Assembly (NCBI GenBank): GCA_900547915.1
Contig: URIN01000114.1
Span: 1 to 5,561 of the forward strand
DNA length: 5,561 bases
Direction: 5' to 3'
Origin: an uncultured Clostridium sp.
GTDB taxonomy: Bacteria > Bacillota > Clostridia > Oscillospirales > Acutalibacteraceae
The notes under the pieces were generated by a model. The model searched no databases. It was not told the DNA's origin and worked only from the letters and a program-made list of their open reading frames with translations. A program made the translations under genes and the position numbers. Positions 1 to 5,561 of the stretch are shown in pieces (the first letter of the stretch is position 1; each line of letters begins with the position of its first letter).

Positions 1-13
1 GTATAAGAGACAG
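1..13 (+). other. Residual Tn5/Nextera mosaic-end adapter (not genomic)
   Basis: The first 13 bases, GTATAAGAGACAG, are identical to the last 13 bases of the 19-bp Tn5 mosaic end (AGATGTGTATAAGAGACAG) used in tagmentation libraries. The match sits exactly at the window edge and points into the insert, as expected for untrimmed adapter at a contig end. Genomic sequence should therefore start at 14. Any codon of the minus-strand gene read from these bases is artificial. A genuine genomic match of 13 bases placed exactly at the edge is unlikely. Confidence 0.9.
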
Positions 14-48
14 TCTGTATCCGCCAAAACTACAACGGGTTTTTTCAT
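14..48 (-). CDS. N-terminal fragment of a gene downstream of the FHA gene (possibly receiver-like/CpaE-TadZ-like)
   Basis: A minus-strand ATG at 48..46 opens a frame reading MKKPVVVLADT, followed by a twelfth codon that is GA plus one adapter base, so Asp or Glu. It runs off the contig end. The start is well supported: a GGAGGG ribosome binding site lies 7 bases upstream, and the gene begins 12 bases after the FHA gene's stop codon. The product cannot be identified from so few residues. A short basic start, a hydrophobic beta-strand (VVVLA) and then acidic residues is what the first strand of a response-regulator receiver fold looks like. Receiver-like starts occur in CpaE/TadZ-type ATPases found near Tad pilus genes, but this is only a guess. 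If adapter bases are included the frame continues to position 1, and those codons should be ignored. Confidence 0.7.
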
Positions 49-55
49 TTTTTAT

Positions 56-61
56 CCCTCC
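56..61 (-). promoter_or_regulatory. Ribosome binding site overlapping the FHA gene stop codon
   Basis: On the minus strand the sequence TAGGAGGG contains both the FHA gene's TAG stop (63..61) and a near-perfect GGAGGG Shine-Dalgarno (61..56), which share one G. The spacing to the ATG at 48 is 7 bases. A ribosome terminating on the FHA gene would sit on this site, so translational coupling of the two genes is likely. This also confirms the start of the truncated downstream gene. Confidence 0.85.
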
Positions 62-957
62 TATATTCTAATAAGGAAATCCTCATTTGCCAGTCTAAGC
101 CTATCTCCTGATTTCACAGAGTATAATTCTTCAGCAACAAGACGAGTTGAATTAAGAAAACTACCATTGGAACTATTCATATCCTGAACAAAATACTCCC
201 CGTTTCTAAAAATAAATTTGCAGTGAGCACTACTAATAGCAGGATTTCCTGGAATTACAGCGTTAACCTTGGAGGCCACGCGGCCCAAAATAAATTCAGA
301 TGTATTTATATTAAATTCACAAGGTACTTTTGCATTAATTGATACAAGATTAAGCAAAGGCTGGCGTGATGAAAATTTATAATTATCACCTGTGCACTGA
401 GCAGATATTTTTCTATAAAGATCATCAATATTCAGTGACGCATTTGACAAATACATAGAGATCTTACTTGTTTTATCAGAAGATAAAACTGGTGTGGTTG
501 AAATAATCTGAATAAGCTGTGTTCTTAATTCATTAAGGAAATTCTCTTCACCAACGGTATTTGAGGCTATCGGTAAATATATCAAAGAAACACCAAGAGT
601 CTTTTGATTCACAAATATTTTCTCAGGCGAAATATCTATATTTTGATAGGATAAAAATCCTATGCTTTTTATTTCAAGAAGCACTTCAAAAAGATTTTTT
701 AAGATTACGGCAAAAGATTCAGGATCAATTGAGAGCAATATTTTGCTTAAGCTTTTGTTTTCTCCAATAAAATAAACCAAACTAATTCTGCCGTTGAACA
801 TTGCCCTGGAGCATTTTATGAATCCACCAGTCTGTTCTTTATTTTTCAAGACCTTAAAATCAGTAAGAGAAAACATACTATTATCGCTCAAAACATATCC
901 CGGGTTCTGAGCAAATTGCATTTCAGTTATTTTGTCTTTGCGAATTAATTCATTCAT
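61..957 (-). CDS. DUF6382-like N-terminal domain plus C-terminal FHA domain protein
   Basis: Complete 298-residue cytoplasmic protein with no signal peptide or membrane segment. The N-terminal ~155 residues resemble DUF6382, with a LVYFIGENKSL stretch (60-70), a helical segment (~80-98) and a strand-rich stretch (100-130) ending in IYLP. A linker (~155-210) precedes an FHA domain (~210-298). FHA hallmarks are visible: Gly225-Arg226, Ser242 and His245 in the SxxH loop, and Asn264-Gly265 with Asn269 in the SSNGSFLN loop. FHA domains bind phosphothreonine peptides, so this is probably an adaptor responding to a Ser/Thr kinase encoded elsewhere. The usual second Arg of SRxH is Ser243. The ATG at 957 is chosen because GGAG lies 8 bases upstream; the next in-frame Met (13) has less support. 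The gene sits 118 bases after the Ig-like protein gene and is probably coupled to the gene starting at 48. By family knowledge such proteins accompany Tad pilus-like loci, but the partner is not visible. FHA assignment is very secure, DUF6382 moderately so. Confidence 0.92.
   Translation of the reverse strand: MNELIRKDKITEMQFAQNPGYVLSDNSMFSLTDFKVLKNKEQTGGFIKCSRAMFNGRISLVYFIGENKSLSKILLSIDPESFAVILKNLFEVLLEIKSIGFLSYQNIDISPEKIFVNQKTLGVSLIYLPIASNTVGEENFLNELRTQLIQIISTTPVLSSDKTSKISMYLSNASLNIDDLYRKISAQCTGDNYKFSSRQPLLNLVSINAKVPCEFNINTSEFILGRVASKVNAVIPGNPAISSAHCKFIFRNGEYFVQDMNSSNGSFLNSTRLVAEELYSVKSGDRLRLANEDFLIRI
64..330 (-). other. FHA domain within the FHA protein
   Basis: Residues ~210-298 form the phosphothreonine-recognition domain, which ends exactly at the C-terminus. 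Landmarks in order are FILGR (222-226), the ISSAH turn (241-245), the YFVQDM strand (255-260), SSNGSFLN (262-269) and a final GDRLRLANEDFLIRI strand pair. The phosphate-contacting Arg226, Ser242 and Asn264 are all present, so binding competence is plausible despite loss of the second Arg in the SRxH motif. Confidence 0.92.
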
Positions 958-965
958 TTAAAATA

Positions 966-970
966 CTCCG
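966..970 (-). promoter_or_regulatory. Ribosome binding site of the FHA gene
   Basis: The minus strand reads CGGAG at 970..966, and its GGAG core is 8 bases from the ATG at 957. It supports that ATG over the overlapping out-of-frame ATG at 953..951. Confidence 0.65.
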
Positions 971-982
971 TGATTCATTAAA

Positions 983-1009
983 ATCATAAATATATGTTTT
1001 TTTATTCAA
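983..1009 (-). promoter_or_regulatory. Possible weak sigma-A-type promoter for the FHA gene
   Basis: The minus strand has TTGAAT (1009..1004, four of six matches to TTGACA) and TATGAT (988..983, five of six matches to TATAAT). They are separated by an AT-rich spacer of only 15 bases, shorter than the ideal 17. The position, after the hairpin and just before the FHA ribosome binding site, suits a promoter for the FHA gene and its downstream partner. Chance matches are easy in sequence this AT-rich, so this is tentative. Read-through from the surface-protein gene is the alternative. Confidence 0.25.
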
Positions 1010-1026
1010 AAGCGCATATTTTTGAC

Positions 1027-1063
1027 TTTAATCCCGACACGGCATATGCCGTGCCGGGTTAAA
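1027..1063 (-). terminator. Strong hairpin after the Ig-like surface-protein gene, probable transcription terminator
   Basis: A near-perfect inverted repeat (core 1033..1058, arms of 13 bases) lies 17 bases after the surface gene's stop codon. In minus-strand RNA all 13 core positions can pair, one of them as G-U (1054 with 1037); in plus-strand RNA the same position is an A-C mismatch. The stem extends by five A-U pairs (1063..1059 with 1031..1027) if A1032 bulges. The centre, CATATG, would form a small loop. The tail after the stem (ATTAAAGTC) is poor in U, so a classical intrinsic terminator is not fully met. A Rho-assisted terminator, RNA-stabilising hairpin or dispersed palindromic repeat are alternatives. 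Confidence 0.6.
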
Positions 1064-1075
1064 TTCTATTTAGCT

Positions 1076-4000
1076 TTAGGCTTTTTCTTCGTCATTATTG
1101 TTTTTACGTTTTTTAAGATAGACAACAAGAAATACACCTATAATTATTGCTGCCAGAGCTCCTATGCTGCCCCAGAAAAGCGGTTTATTTGCATACCACA
1201 GTACGAACGGGTTTGTATCTACCGTTACATTATTAAGGAACGTAAATTCACCAAGATCATATTTTTCCTTATCAGGTGCATCAGAAGAAGTATTAATAAC
1301 ATTTCCTGCCTTATCAACTATCTTGAAAATAATTTCATCTTCATTGAATCCGTTTTCAACAGTAATACTTCCGCTGAAAGAAGAGTAATTGTCGCTCTTT
1401 CCGTTTTCAGACTTACCTGAAATAACCTCATCCATCTTGATTATTTCAGGATTGGTATCTTTGGCGCCTTTGTATATTGTAATTGTATCTATTGCGATGT
1501 TATCACTTATTTCGTAATTAATAGTAAGCGATTCTGCGTTTGCAATAACCTGATCTCCGCTTAGTTCAACATCGTCTGAATATACATTTACGATCTGAGG
1601 TTTAGTAGCATCAATAATAAATGATGCATCTTTTCCGGCTAATTCGTTCTGGCTGTTATAAATGTTTTCCTTTGTCATTTCGGGAGTGTTCTGAGAACCA
1701 TCCTCTGATGAAACATAAATATTATATATGCCATCAGCAGCAAATACTGACTGTGGAATTGTGTAAAAATTCTCGTACCAGCCGCTTTCGCCAATACTGT
1801 CTCCCGTATTCGAATTTACATTTGCGTCAAGAGAAACAGGAGCACTGTCTCGTGTTACCTGAATTATCTCATCACTTATAGGACTTGCATTGTACTCAGT
1901 AATTACGACATTTCCGCTCAATGACTGATTATAAGTGTTTGATATTGCATTATTAAGAACATCATTGAACACATACACAGAACCATATCTGTTTACTGTG
2001 AAAGTTTCTTCTGCTGTATTGCTGTTTCCTGCCTTGTCTGTAAGTACAACGGTAAGATGGTAAATACCGTCATTTGTAATTTCATCCGGGAAATTATCGC
2101 TGGTGAAAGTACCATTACCATTAGGTATTGAAAGTAAATTCTCAATTCCTTCATCTGTTGAATTTCTTGTTTTTCTTGTAAGAATTACATTTACATTACT
2201 ATAATTAACATCATTTACGTTTATGATAGGTCTAACAATATCGTTAAATGATTTTAAATCGGTAACATCACCGTTTTCATTGTTACTGAAAGATATGCCA
2301 ACGTTATCGATTCTCTGGTCAACAGTAAAGTCATTAGCCGCAACTGATGAACCATAATCCACACCATTATTTACGTTACCGGCCATATCATCCATTGCAA
2401 TATCAAATTTGTAATCGCCGTCTGCATTATAATTAATTGTTGCAGTATGGACGTCACCATTATTGCTCCAGCTTACTGAAGGCAAAGTAATATTGCTGCC
2501 ACTAAGTGAAGCCGCACGTGTGAATACTACTCTGTTAACATCAAAATTATGTTCTGTAATAACAATAGTAGCAGTTCTTGAAGTTTTGAAATATTTACCG
2601 TTTTGTGCATTGTTATTGTTGTATGAGACAGAAATAACAGGTGCTGTTTTATCAACAGTAAATGATGTAGGCGCTACTGAATTACCATAATTAACGCCAT
2701 TATTTTTGTTCTGCGCCCTGTCAGTATAAGAAACAGAGAATGTGTAATCGCCGTCCGAATCATAAGTAATAGAAGTTATGTGGCGAGTATCATCACCGTT
2801 TGAAGATGTTCCGGCTTCATCACGCCAAGACAGCGCTACCGGATATGTCTTTCCGTCTTTTGTAACATTAACAACAACATTCTCTGAATTGAAATTGCGC
2901 TCTGAAACAACTATCGTAGCAGTACGATTTGCATCGAAATATGCAATACCGTTGCCAGATGTAGTATCAGCATTATTATTGTTGTATGATACCGCTATTG
3001 ACGGAGCTGTTTTGTCTATACCGAAAACATAATAATCATAGCTGATATTACCTGCCCTATCGGTAAGTTCAACAACAACTACCATATCGTTATGATTACC
3101 GTCAACTGTAATTGAACCGGTCATCTGAGTAACAAGATTTTCATCATTTTCAGTAATGTTCCAACCTTTAATTTGAGTGGTATTTGCATCTATAACATTT
3201 GGAACATCAAAATAATCAGAACGAGATACACCGCCTTCAATAATAGTCCACTTAACATTTCTTATTCCTGAGTAAGAATCAGAAACAGTTACATTAAATG
3301 TTTGATTACTGTTATAAAGCGGAACCTTAACAGTACTGTCGGGGTAAGAAAGTTCATTATCAGCTACTGCGTCATTATTCAAATTATAAGAATAACTGTA
3401 TGCAGTGTTCTGAGTGCCGACAGCCTGTGGTGCAACTATCGAAATAGAGGAAGTTTCACTATGTTTATCTATGGATTCTACAACTGTGCCATCAGGGTGA
3501 ACAAAATCAGATACATTGTCAACATTATCTGTTGCTTTTGCATATATTTGTCCTTTAAATCCTTTTTCAACTTCTATTGAAAATGAAGTTGAAGAACCAT
3601 CAGCAAGCGTGGTGCTTTCTCCCTCTAAGTATTTTTCACCATTCTCATCAATCAGCATATAACTAATTGATTTAACTCCAGAATTTATTTCGTTATTCAC
3701 CTGAGGATCTTCTGCAGTAATAGTCACTTCAACATCTTGTTTAAAATAGAAACCGTAATTTGTGGTTTCAACTGCAGATTTACTTCCTTCTTCATATCCG
3801 CTGCCATCAACAGGATCAAACTCAAAACCTTTGATTACTGGAATAGTTGTATCTTTATAGACCGTAAAAGTCTCTTCGTTGTAATTACCTGAATTATCAA
3901 TTACAGCAACCTTAACAACATATTTTCCATTTTCATCAGCAGTAAGACCTTCTGTTGTTACCGAAAGATTTTTTGAATAAACCGGTGTTCCGCTATCTTG

Positions 4001-5561
4001 AATTTTTTCTTCAATTGGGTAAACCTGAGTTCCATCGTCATTGCTGCTCTTACCGTTAATTGTTACATCATAGCTAAAAATACCAGAATCATCATCTTTT
4101 ACAGTGATATCAAATTTTGCATCACCGTTATATATTAATTCACTTGGATCATTCTCTGTTGTGAACTGTTTTCCAGAAATAGATGTTGGATTTATTTCAA
4201 TAGTAGGTTTATTGCTTTCAATCATTATTATATTGATTTCATTATCATCACTGCTAAGATCTGGAGAATCAATATTGGAATTACTGGAAGTAATCATTGT
4301 CCATTCTTTTGTCGGATTTCCTAAATCATCAGTAAGTTTATAATAAACATTACCCTTGAAAACGCCGCCAAAATCATCTTTAACAGTAACTGTAGTTTCT
4401 CCATTTTCTGATGTATATAATTTGCCCATGCTTTCACTTACATCACTACCAGGAGTCAATGAATTTTCAGGAACAAAAAGGACCTGAACATAAGGAATAT
4501 CAGATTTTTTGCGTAAGCCAACACCGCTGTCAGTTACTGAAAAATCGACTGTTATTTTTTCGTCCAGCCATTTACCGAAGCCTATGGCATTAAGTATCCT
4601 GTGAAAAATACTATCATTATTATTTTTAAAATTAATTGGCTTTATTGGATTATTATTTTCATCTTTCTTGCTATAATCAAGCACAGGAGCCTGTGTATCG
4701 TTATTTACCGTAAAGGTTTTTGTTGAAACGTTGTCAACATTGTCTTTTGCGGTTACCGTGTAAGTAACAGTTCCGGTATAGCTATTAACGGGGATATATT
4801 CAATATAATAATTACCATCGGAACCAAATACATCTACTGTTTCATTTTTCGTGATTTCATCTTTTACATAGCTTCTGGTAGCTGTAACAGAATCGACACC
4901 GGAAAGTTTATCATCTACCGTAAAATTAATATTTGTGGATTGGTTGTTATAACTATCTATATTTTGTAAATTTTGAATAATCGGTGCTTCCTCATCAAAA
5001 ACGATATTAATCGATCCGCTTACAAAATATGTATTTTGTACAATAAATTTTAAAGCGCCCAAATAATCAACAAGTCTTACTGAATTAATTACGGCATTAT
5101 CTGCAATAGTTATATTTTCAGCTTTAACTACATTCTTGCCGTCTATTTTTGCAGTTATTGAATCTATGGAATAATCATTTTCTTTTACAGAAAGAGTAGC
5201 GAAGTTGCCCTTTTTAACATAGTATGTATCTCCAACCTTAACTGCATTTTCAACATTAATAAAATCGTCAACAGTGTAATTTTCAAGGGTTGTAGTGTCT
5301 ATATCATTTAATATGATATCTACATTAGTGGGATTAGATTCTGCCTGAATAGTAAAAGTATAGCTGTCATCTACATAGTTAACCGGAACATCATTTCCAT
5401 TTACAGATACATTTGAAATAAATTTTCCTTCACTGGGTTTTACTGCAAACGAAACACTATTTGTTGCTGTTACCAGATTTCCCGAATTGAACTGATTTTC
5501 TTTATATGTAGCAGTAACTACATTTTCAGAATCTCCAGAAACTCTATAGTTAACTACATAC
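1076..5561 (-). CDS. C-terminal part of a giant multi-module Ig-like surface protein with a C-terminal membrane anchor
   Basis: The frame is open from the right edge to a TAA at 1078..1076, giving 1494 visible residues; the N-terminus and any signal peptide lie outside. The first in-frame start-like codon is a TTG at 5062, but the frame runs upstream of it without a stop, with similar beta-rich sequence and no ribosome binding site there, so it is not the real start. Counting from the edge, residues 1-188 are beta-rich and unclassified. About ten Ig-like modules follow at roughly 189-288, 289-450, 451-570, 571-698, 699-849, 850-970, 971-1081, 1082-1191, 1192-1317 and 1318-1442. Most end in a D-x-x-G/D/Q-N turn (such as TDRAGN, VDKAGN) and many open with APxI or KPxI. 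A transmembrane helix (~1461-1482) and tail KKRKNNNDEEKA follow, orienting the modules outside. There is no cysteine and no LPXTG. The likely role is adhesion or a surface stalk; the ligand is unknown. A second in-frame TAA follows at 1072..1070. Confidence 0.93.
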   Translation of the reverse strand, partial: YVVNYRVSGDSENVVTATYKENQFNSGNLVTATNSVSFAVKPSEGKFISNVSVNGNDVPVNYVDDSYTFTIQAESNPTNVDIILNDIDTTTLENYTVDDFINVENAVKVGDTYYVKKGNFATLSVKENDYSIDSITAKIDGKNVVKAENITIADNAVINSVRLVDYLGALKFIVQNTYFVSGSINIVFDEEAPIIQNLQNIDSYNNQSTNINFTVDDKLSGVDSVTATRSYVKDEITKNETVDVFGSDGNYYIEYIPVNSYTGTVTYTVTAKDNVDNVSTKTFTVNNDTQAPVLDYSKKDENNNPIKPINFKNNNDSIFHRILNAIGFGKWLDEKITVDFSVTDSGVGLRKKSDIPYVQVLFVPENSLTPGSDVSESMGKLYTSENGETTVTVKDDFGGVFKGNVYYKLTDDLGNPTKEWTMITSSNSNIDSPDLSSDDNEINIIMIESNKPTIEINPTSISGKQFTTENDPSELIYNGDAKFDITVKDDDSGIFSYDVTINGKSSNDDGTQVYPIEEKIQDSGTPVYSKNLSVTTEGLTADENGKYVVKVAVIDNSGNYNEETFTVYKDTTIPVIKGFEFDPVDGSGYEEGSKSAVETTNYGFYFKQDVEVTITAEDPQVNNEINSGVKSISYMLIDENGEKYLEGESTTLADGSSTSFSIEVEKGFKGQIYAKATDNVDNVSDFVHPDGTVVESIDKHSETSSISIVAPQAVGTQNTAYSYSYNLNNDAVADNELSYPDSTVKVPLYNSNQTFNVTVSDSYSGIRNVKWTIIEGGVSRSDYFDVPNVIDANTTQIKGWNITENDENLVTQMTGSITVDGNHNDMVVVVELTDRAGNISYDYYVFGIDKTAPSIAVSYNNNNADTTSGNGIAYFDANRTATIVVSERNFNSENVVVNVTKDGKTYPVALSWRDEAGTSSNGDDTRHITSITYDSDGDYTFSVSYTDRAQNKNNGVNYGNSVAPTSFTVDKTAPVISVSYNNNNAQNGKYFKTSRTATIVITEHNFDVNRVVFTRAASLSGSNITLPSVSWSNNGDVHTATINYNADGDYKFDIAMDDMAGNVNNGVDYGSSVAANDFTVDQRIDNVGISFSNNENGDVTDLKSFNDIVRPIINVNDVNYSNVNVILTRKTRNSTDEGIENLLSIPNGNGTFTSDNFPDEITNDGIYHLTVVLTDKAGNSNTAEETFTVNRYGSVYVFNDVLNNAISNTYNQSLSGNVVITEYNASPISDEIIQVTRDSAPVSLDANVNSNTGDSIGESGWYENFYTIPQSVFAADGIYNIYVSSEDGSQNTPEMTKENIYNSQNELAGKDASFIIDATKPQIVNVYSDDVELSGDQVIANAESLTINYEISDNIAIDTITIYKGAKDTNPEIIKMDEVISGKSENGKSDNYSSFSGSITVENGFNEDEIIFKIVDKAGNVINTSSDAPDKEKYDLGEFTFLNNVTVDTNPFVLWYANKPLFWGSIGALAAIIIGVFLVVYLKKRKNNNDEEKA
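1115..1180 (-). other. C-terminal transmembrane anchor of the surface protein
   Basis: The segment encodes about 22 hydrophobic residues, from LFWGSIG to VFLVVYL, followed at once by KKRK. The basic cluster marks the cytoplasmic side under the positive-inside rule, so the protein is anchored with its modules outside and a 12-residue tail inside. An aromatic, proline-containing stretch (NPFVLWYANKP) just before the helix would lie at the outer membrane face. There is no sortase motif. Confidence 0.88.
1235..1609 (-). other. Membrane-proximal Ig-like module 10 of the surface protein
   Basis: About 125 residues begin ATKPQIVNV and include the strand pair LTINYEISDN / DTITIYKG and the terminal turn VDKAGNVI. 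It is more like modules 1-5 than its immediate neighbours, but the SG of their D-x-x-SG-V/I motif is replaced (DNIAIDT). A short linker with DTNPFVLWYANKP leads to the transmembrane helix. Confidence 0.7.
2318..2650 (-). repeat. Ig-like module 7 of the surface protein (copy 2 of a protein-level tandem pair)
   Basis: This 111-codon module begins KTAPVISVSYNNNNA and ends DFTVD. It aligns with the preceding module at 2651..3013 through KTAPxIxVSYNNNNA, RTATIVxxExNF, DGDYxF and NNGVxYGxSVA followed by FTVD. Codon choice differs throughout the shared stretches, so the duplication is old and kept at protein level rather than being a recent DNA repeat. Confidence 0.85.
2651..3013 (-). repeat. Ig-like module 6 of the surface protein (copy 1 of a protein-level tandem pair)
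   Basis: This 121-codon module begins KTAPSIAVSYNNNNA and ends SFTVD. It is the closest relative of module 7 in the window, but about ten residues longer, mainly from insertions after NNNNA (TTSGNGI) and in the middle (DEAGTSSNG). It carries RTATIVVSERNF where modules 1-5 have a D-x-x-SG-V/I motif. Confidence 0.85.
3014..4996 (-). other. Ig-like modules 1-5 of the surface protein (D-x-x-SG-V/I class)
   Basis: Five consecutive modules have boundaries near 4996/4697, 4211, 3851, 3467 and 3014. The early-strand motifs are DDKLSGV, TDSGVG, DDDSGI, a stretched form with INSGV, and SDSYSGI. The closing turns are KDNVDNVS, TDDLGNPT, IDNSGNYN, TDNVDNVS and TDRAGNIS. Modules 2 and 4 carry a preceding aromatic stretch (IGFGKWLDEKITV and YGFYFKQDVEVTI) and are longer. 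Many modules start with APxI or PxI. These features fit bacterial extracellular Ig-like repeats; the exact Pfam family cannot be set by eye. Confidence 0.75.
5063..5561 (-). other. N-terminal visible region of the surface protein, upstream of the apparent TTG start
   Basis: Translating the open frame from 5560 gives 166 further residues before the TTG at 5062, with no stop codon and no ATG, GTG or TTG codon. The sequence alternates hydrophobic and polar residues as beta-sandwich proteins do, for example SVSFAVKPSEGKF, SYTFTIQAE, VDIILNDID and FATLSVKENDYSI. It looks like one or two more beta domains, the first cut by the window edge. They lack the D-x-x-G-N turns of the later modules, so they may be a different domain type, possibly bearing the binding function. 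I do not recognise the family. Confidence 0.85.

Noticed and set aside
14..957. A new defence or signalling system formed by the FHA gene and its partner
   Set aside because: No effector, nuclease, kinase or phosphatase is visible, and only about 11 codons of the partner remain. The evidence does not support naming a system.
1033..1058. Palindrome as a protein-binding operator
   Set aside because: A perfect dyad is expected for an operator. The single asymmetry here preserves RNA pairing in the minus direction, and the position right after a stop codon fits an RNA hairpin better, though an operator cannot be excluded.
1181..1232. LPXTG-type sortase signal before the C-terminal helix
   Set aside because: The stretch before the membrane helix reads VTVDTNPFVLWYANKP, with no LPXTG or close variant. 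The protein is therefore called membrane-anchored rather than wall-linked.
1022..1420. Plus-strand open frame of 132 codons, one of several plus-strand frames across the window
   Set aside because: It lies antisense to the end of the surface-protein gene and the hairpin, has no convincing ribosome binding site and no recognisable domain. The other plus-strand frames (for example 561..770, 2463..2690, 2778..3032) are likewise antisense shadows of well-supported minus-strand genes.
2318..3013. Tandem repeat as a CRISPR array or recent DNA repeat
   Set aside because: The similarity is at protein level across 111-121 codons; DNA identity is patchy and there are no short identical direct repeats with regular spacers.
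5060..5062. TTG codon as the start of the Ig-like protein
   Set aside because: The same frame continues upstream without a stop to the window edge with similar beta-rich sequence, there is no ribosome binding site before the TTG, and a signal peptide is missing after it.

Overview
The window is AT-rich, and every gene I can support lies on the minus strand. It suggests a gut-type anaerobic Firmicute (Clostridia, Oscillospiraceae/Lachnospiraceae-like). The grounds are a DUF6382-like plus FHA architecture, strong GGAGG-type ribosome binding sites, and a huge Ig-like surface protein with a C-terminal membrane anchor and no LPXTG motif. No species can be named. The first 13 bases are identical to the end of the Tn5/Nextera mosaic-end adapter, so position 1 is a contig end with leftover library adapter and genomic sequence starts at 14.

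Layout in the direction of transcription (right to left). (1) 5561 to 1076: the C-terminal 1494 residues of a very large, cysteine-free surface protein. It has a partly visible N-terminal region, about ten consecutive Ig-like modules, one transmembrane helix and a short basic-then-acidic cytoplasmic tail. Its reading frame is open at the right edge and its true start lies outside the window. (2) 1075 to 958: a 118-base intergenic gap with a strong hairpin, probably the terminator of the surface-protein gene, then a possible weak promoter and a ribosome binding site. (3) 957 to 61: a complete 298-residue protein with an N-terminal DUF6382-like domain and a C-terminal FHA phosphothreonine-binding domain. 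(4) 48 to the left edge: the first 11-12 codons of a third gene. Its ribosome binding site overlaps the FHA gene's stop codon, so the two are probably co-transcribed and translationally coupled.

From general knowledge, DUF6382-FHA proteins of Firmicutes occur in loci for surface or secretion machines such as Tad/Flp pili. The third gene's opening residues (MKKPVVVLADT) would fit a receiver-like or CpaE/TadZ-like start. No Tad, T7SS, kinase or phosphatase gene is visible here, so that context is inference. The Ig-like protein would be displayed outside the cell and the FHA protein would act inside; the hairpin between them suggests they are mostly separate transcription units.

I see no RNA gene, CRISPR array, insertion sequence or prophage. 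The points most worth checking are the adapter remnant, the kinase-catalytic-loop-like motif in the DUF6382-like domain, and the two-class organisation of the Ig-like modules.
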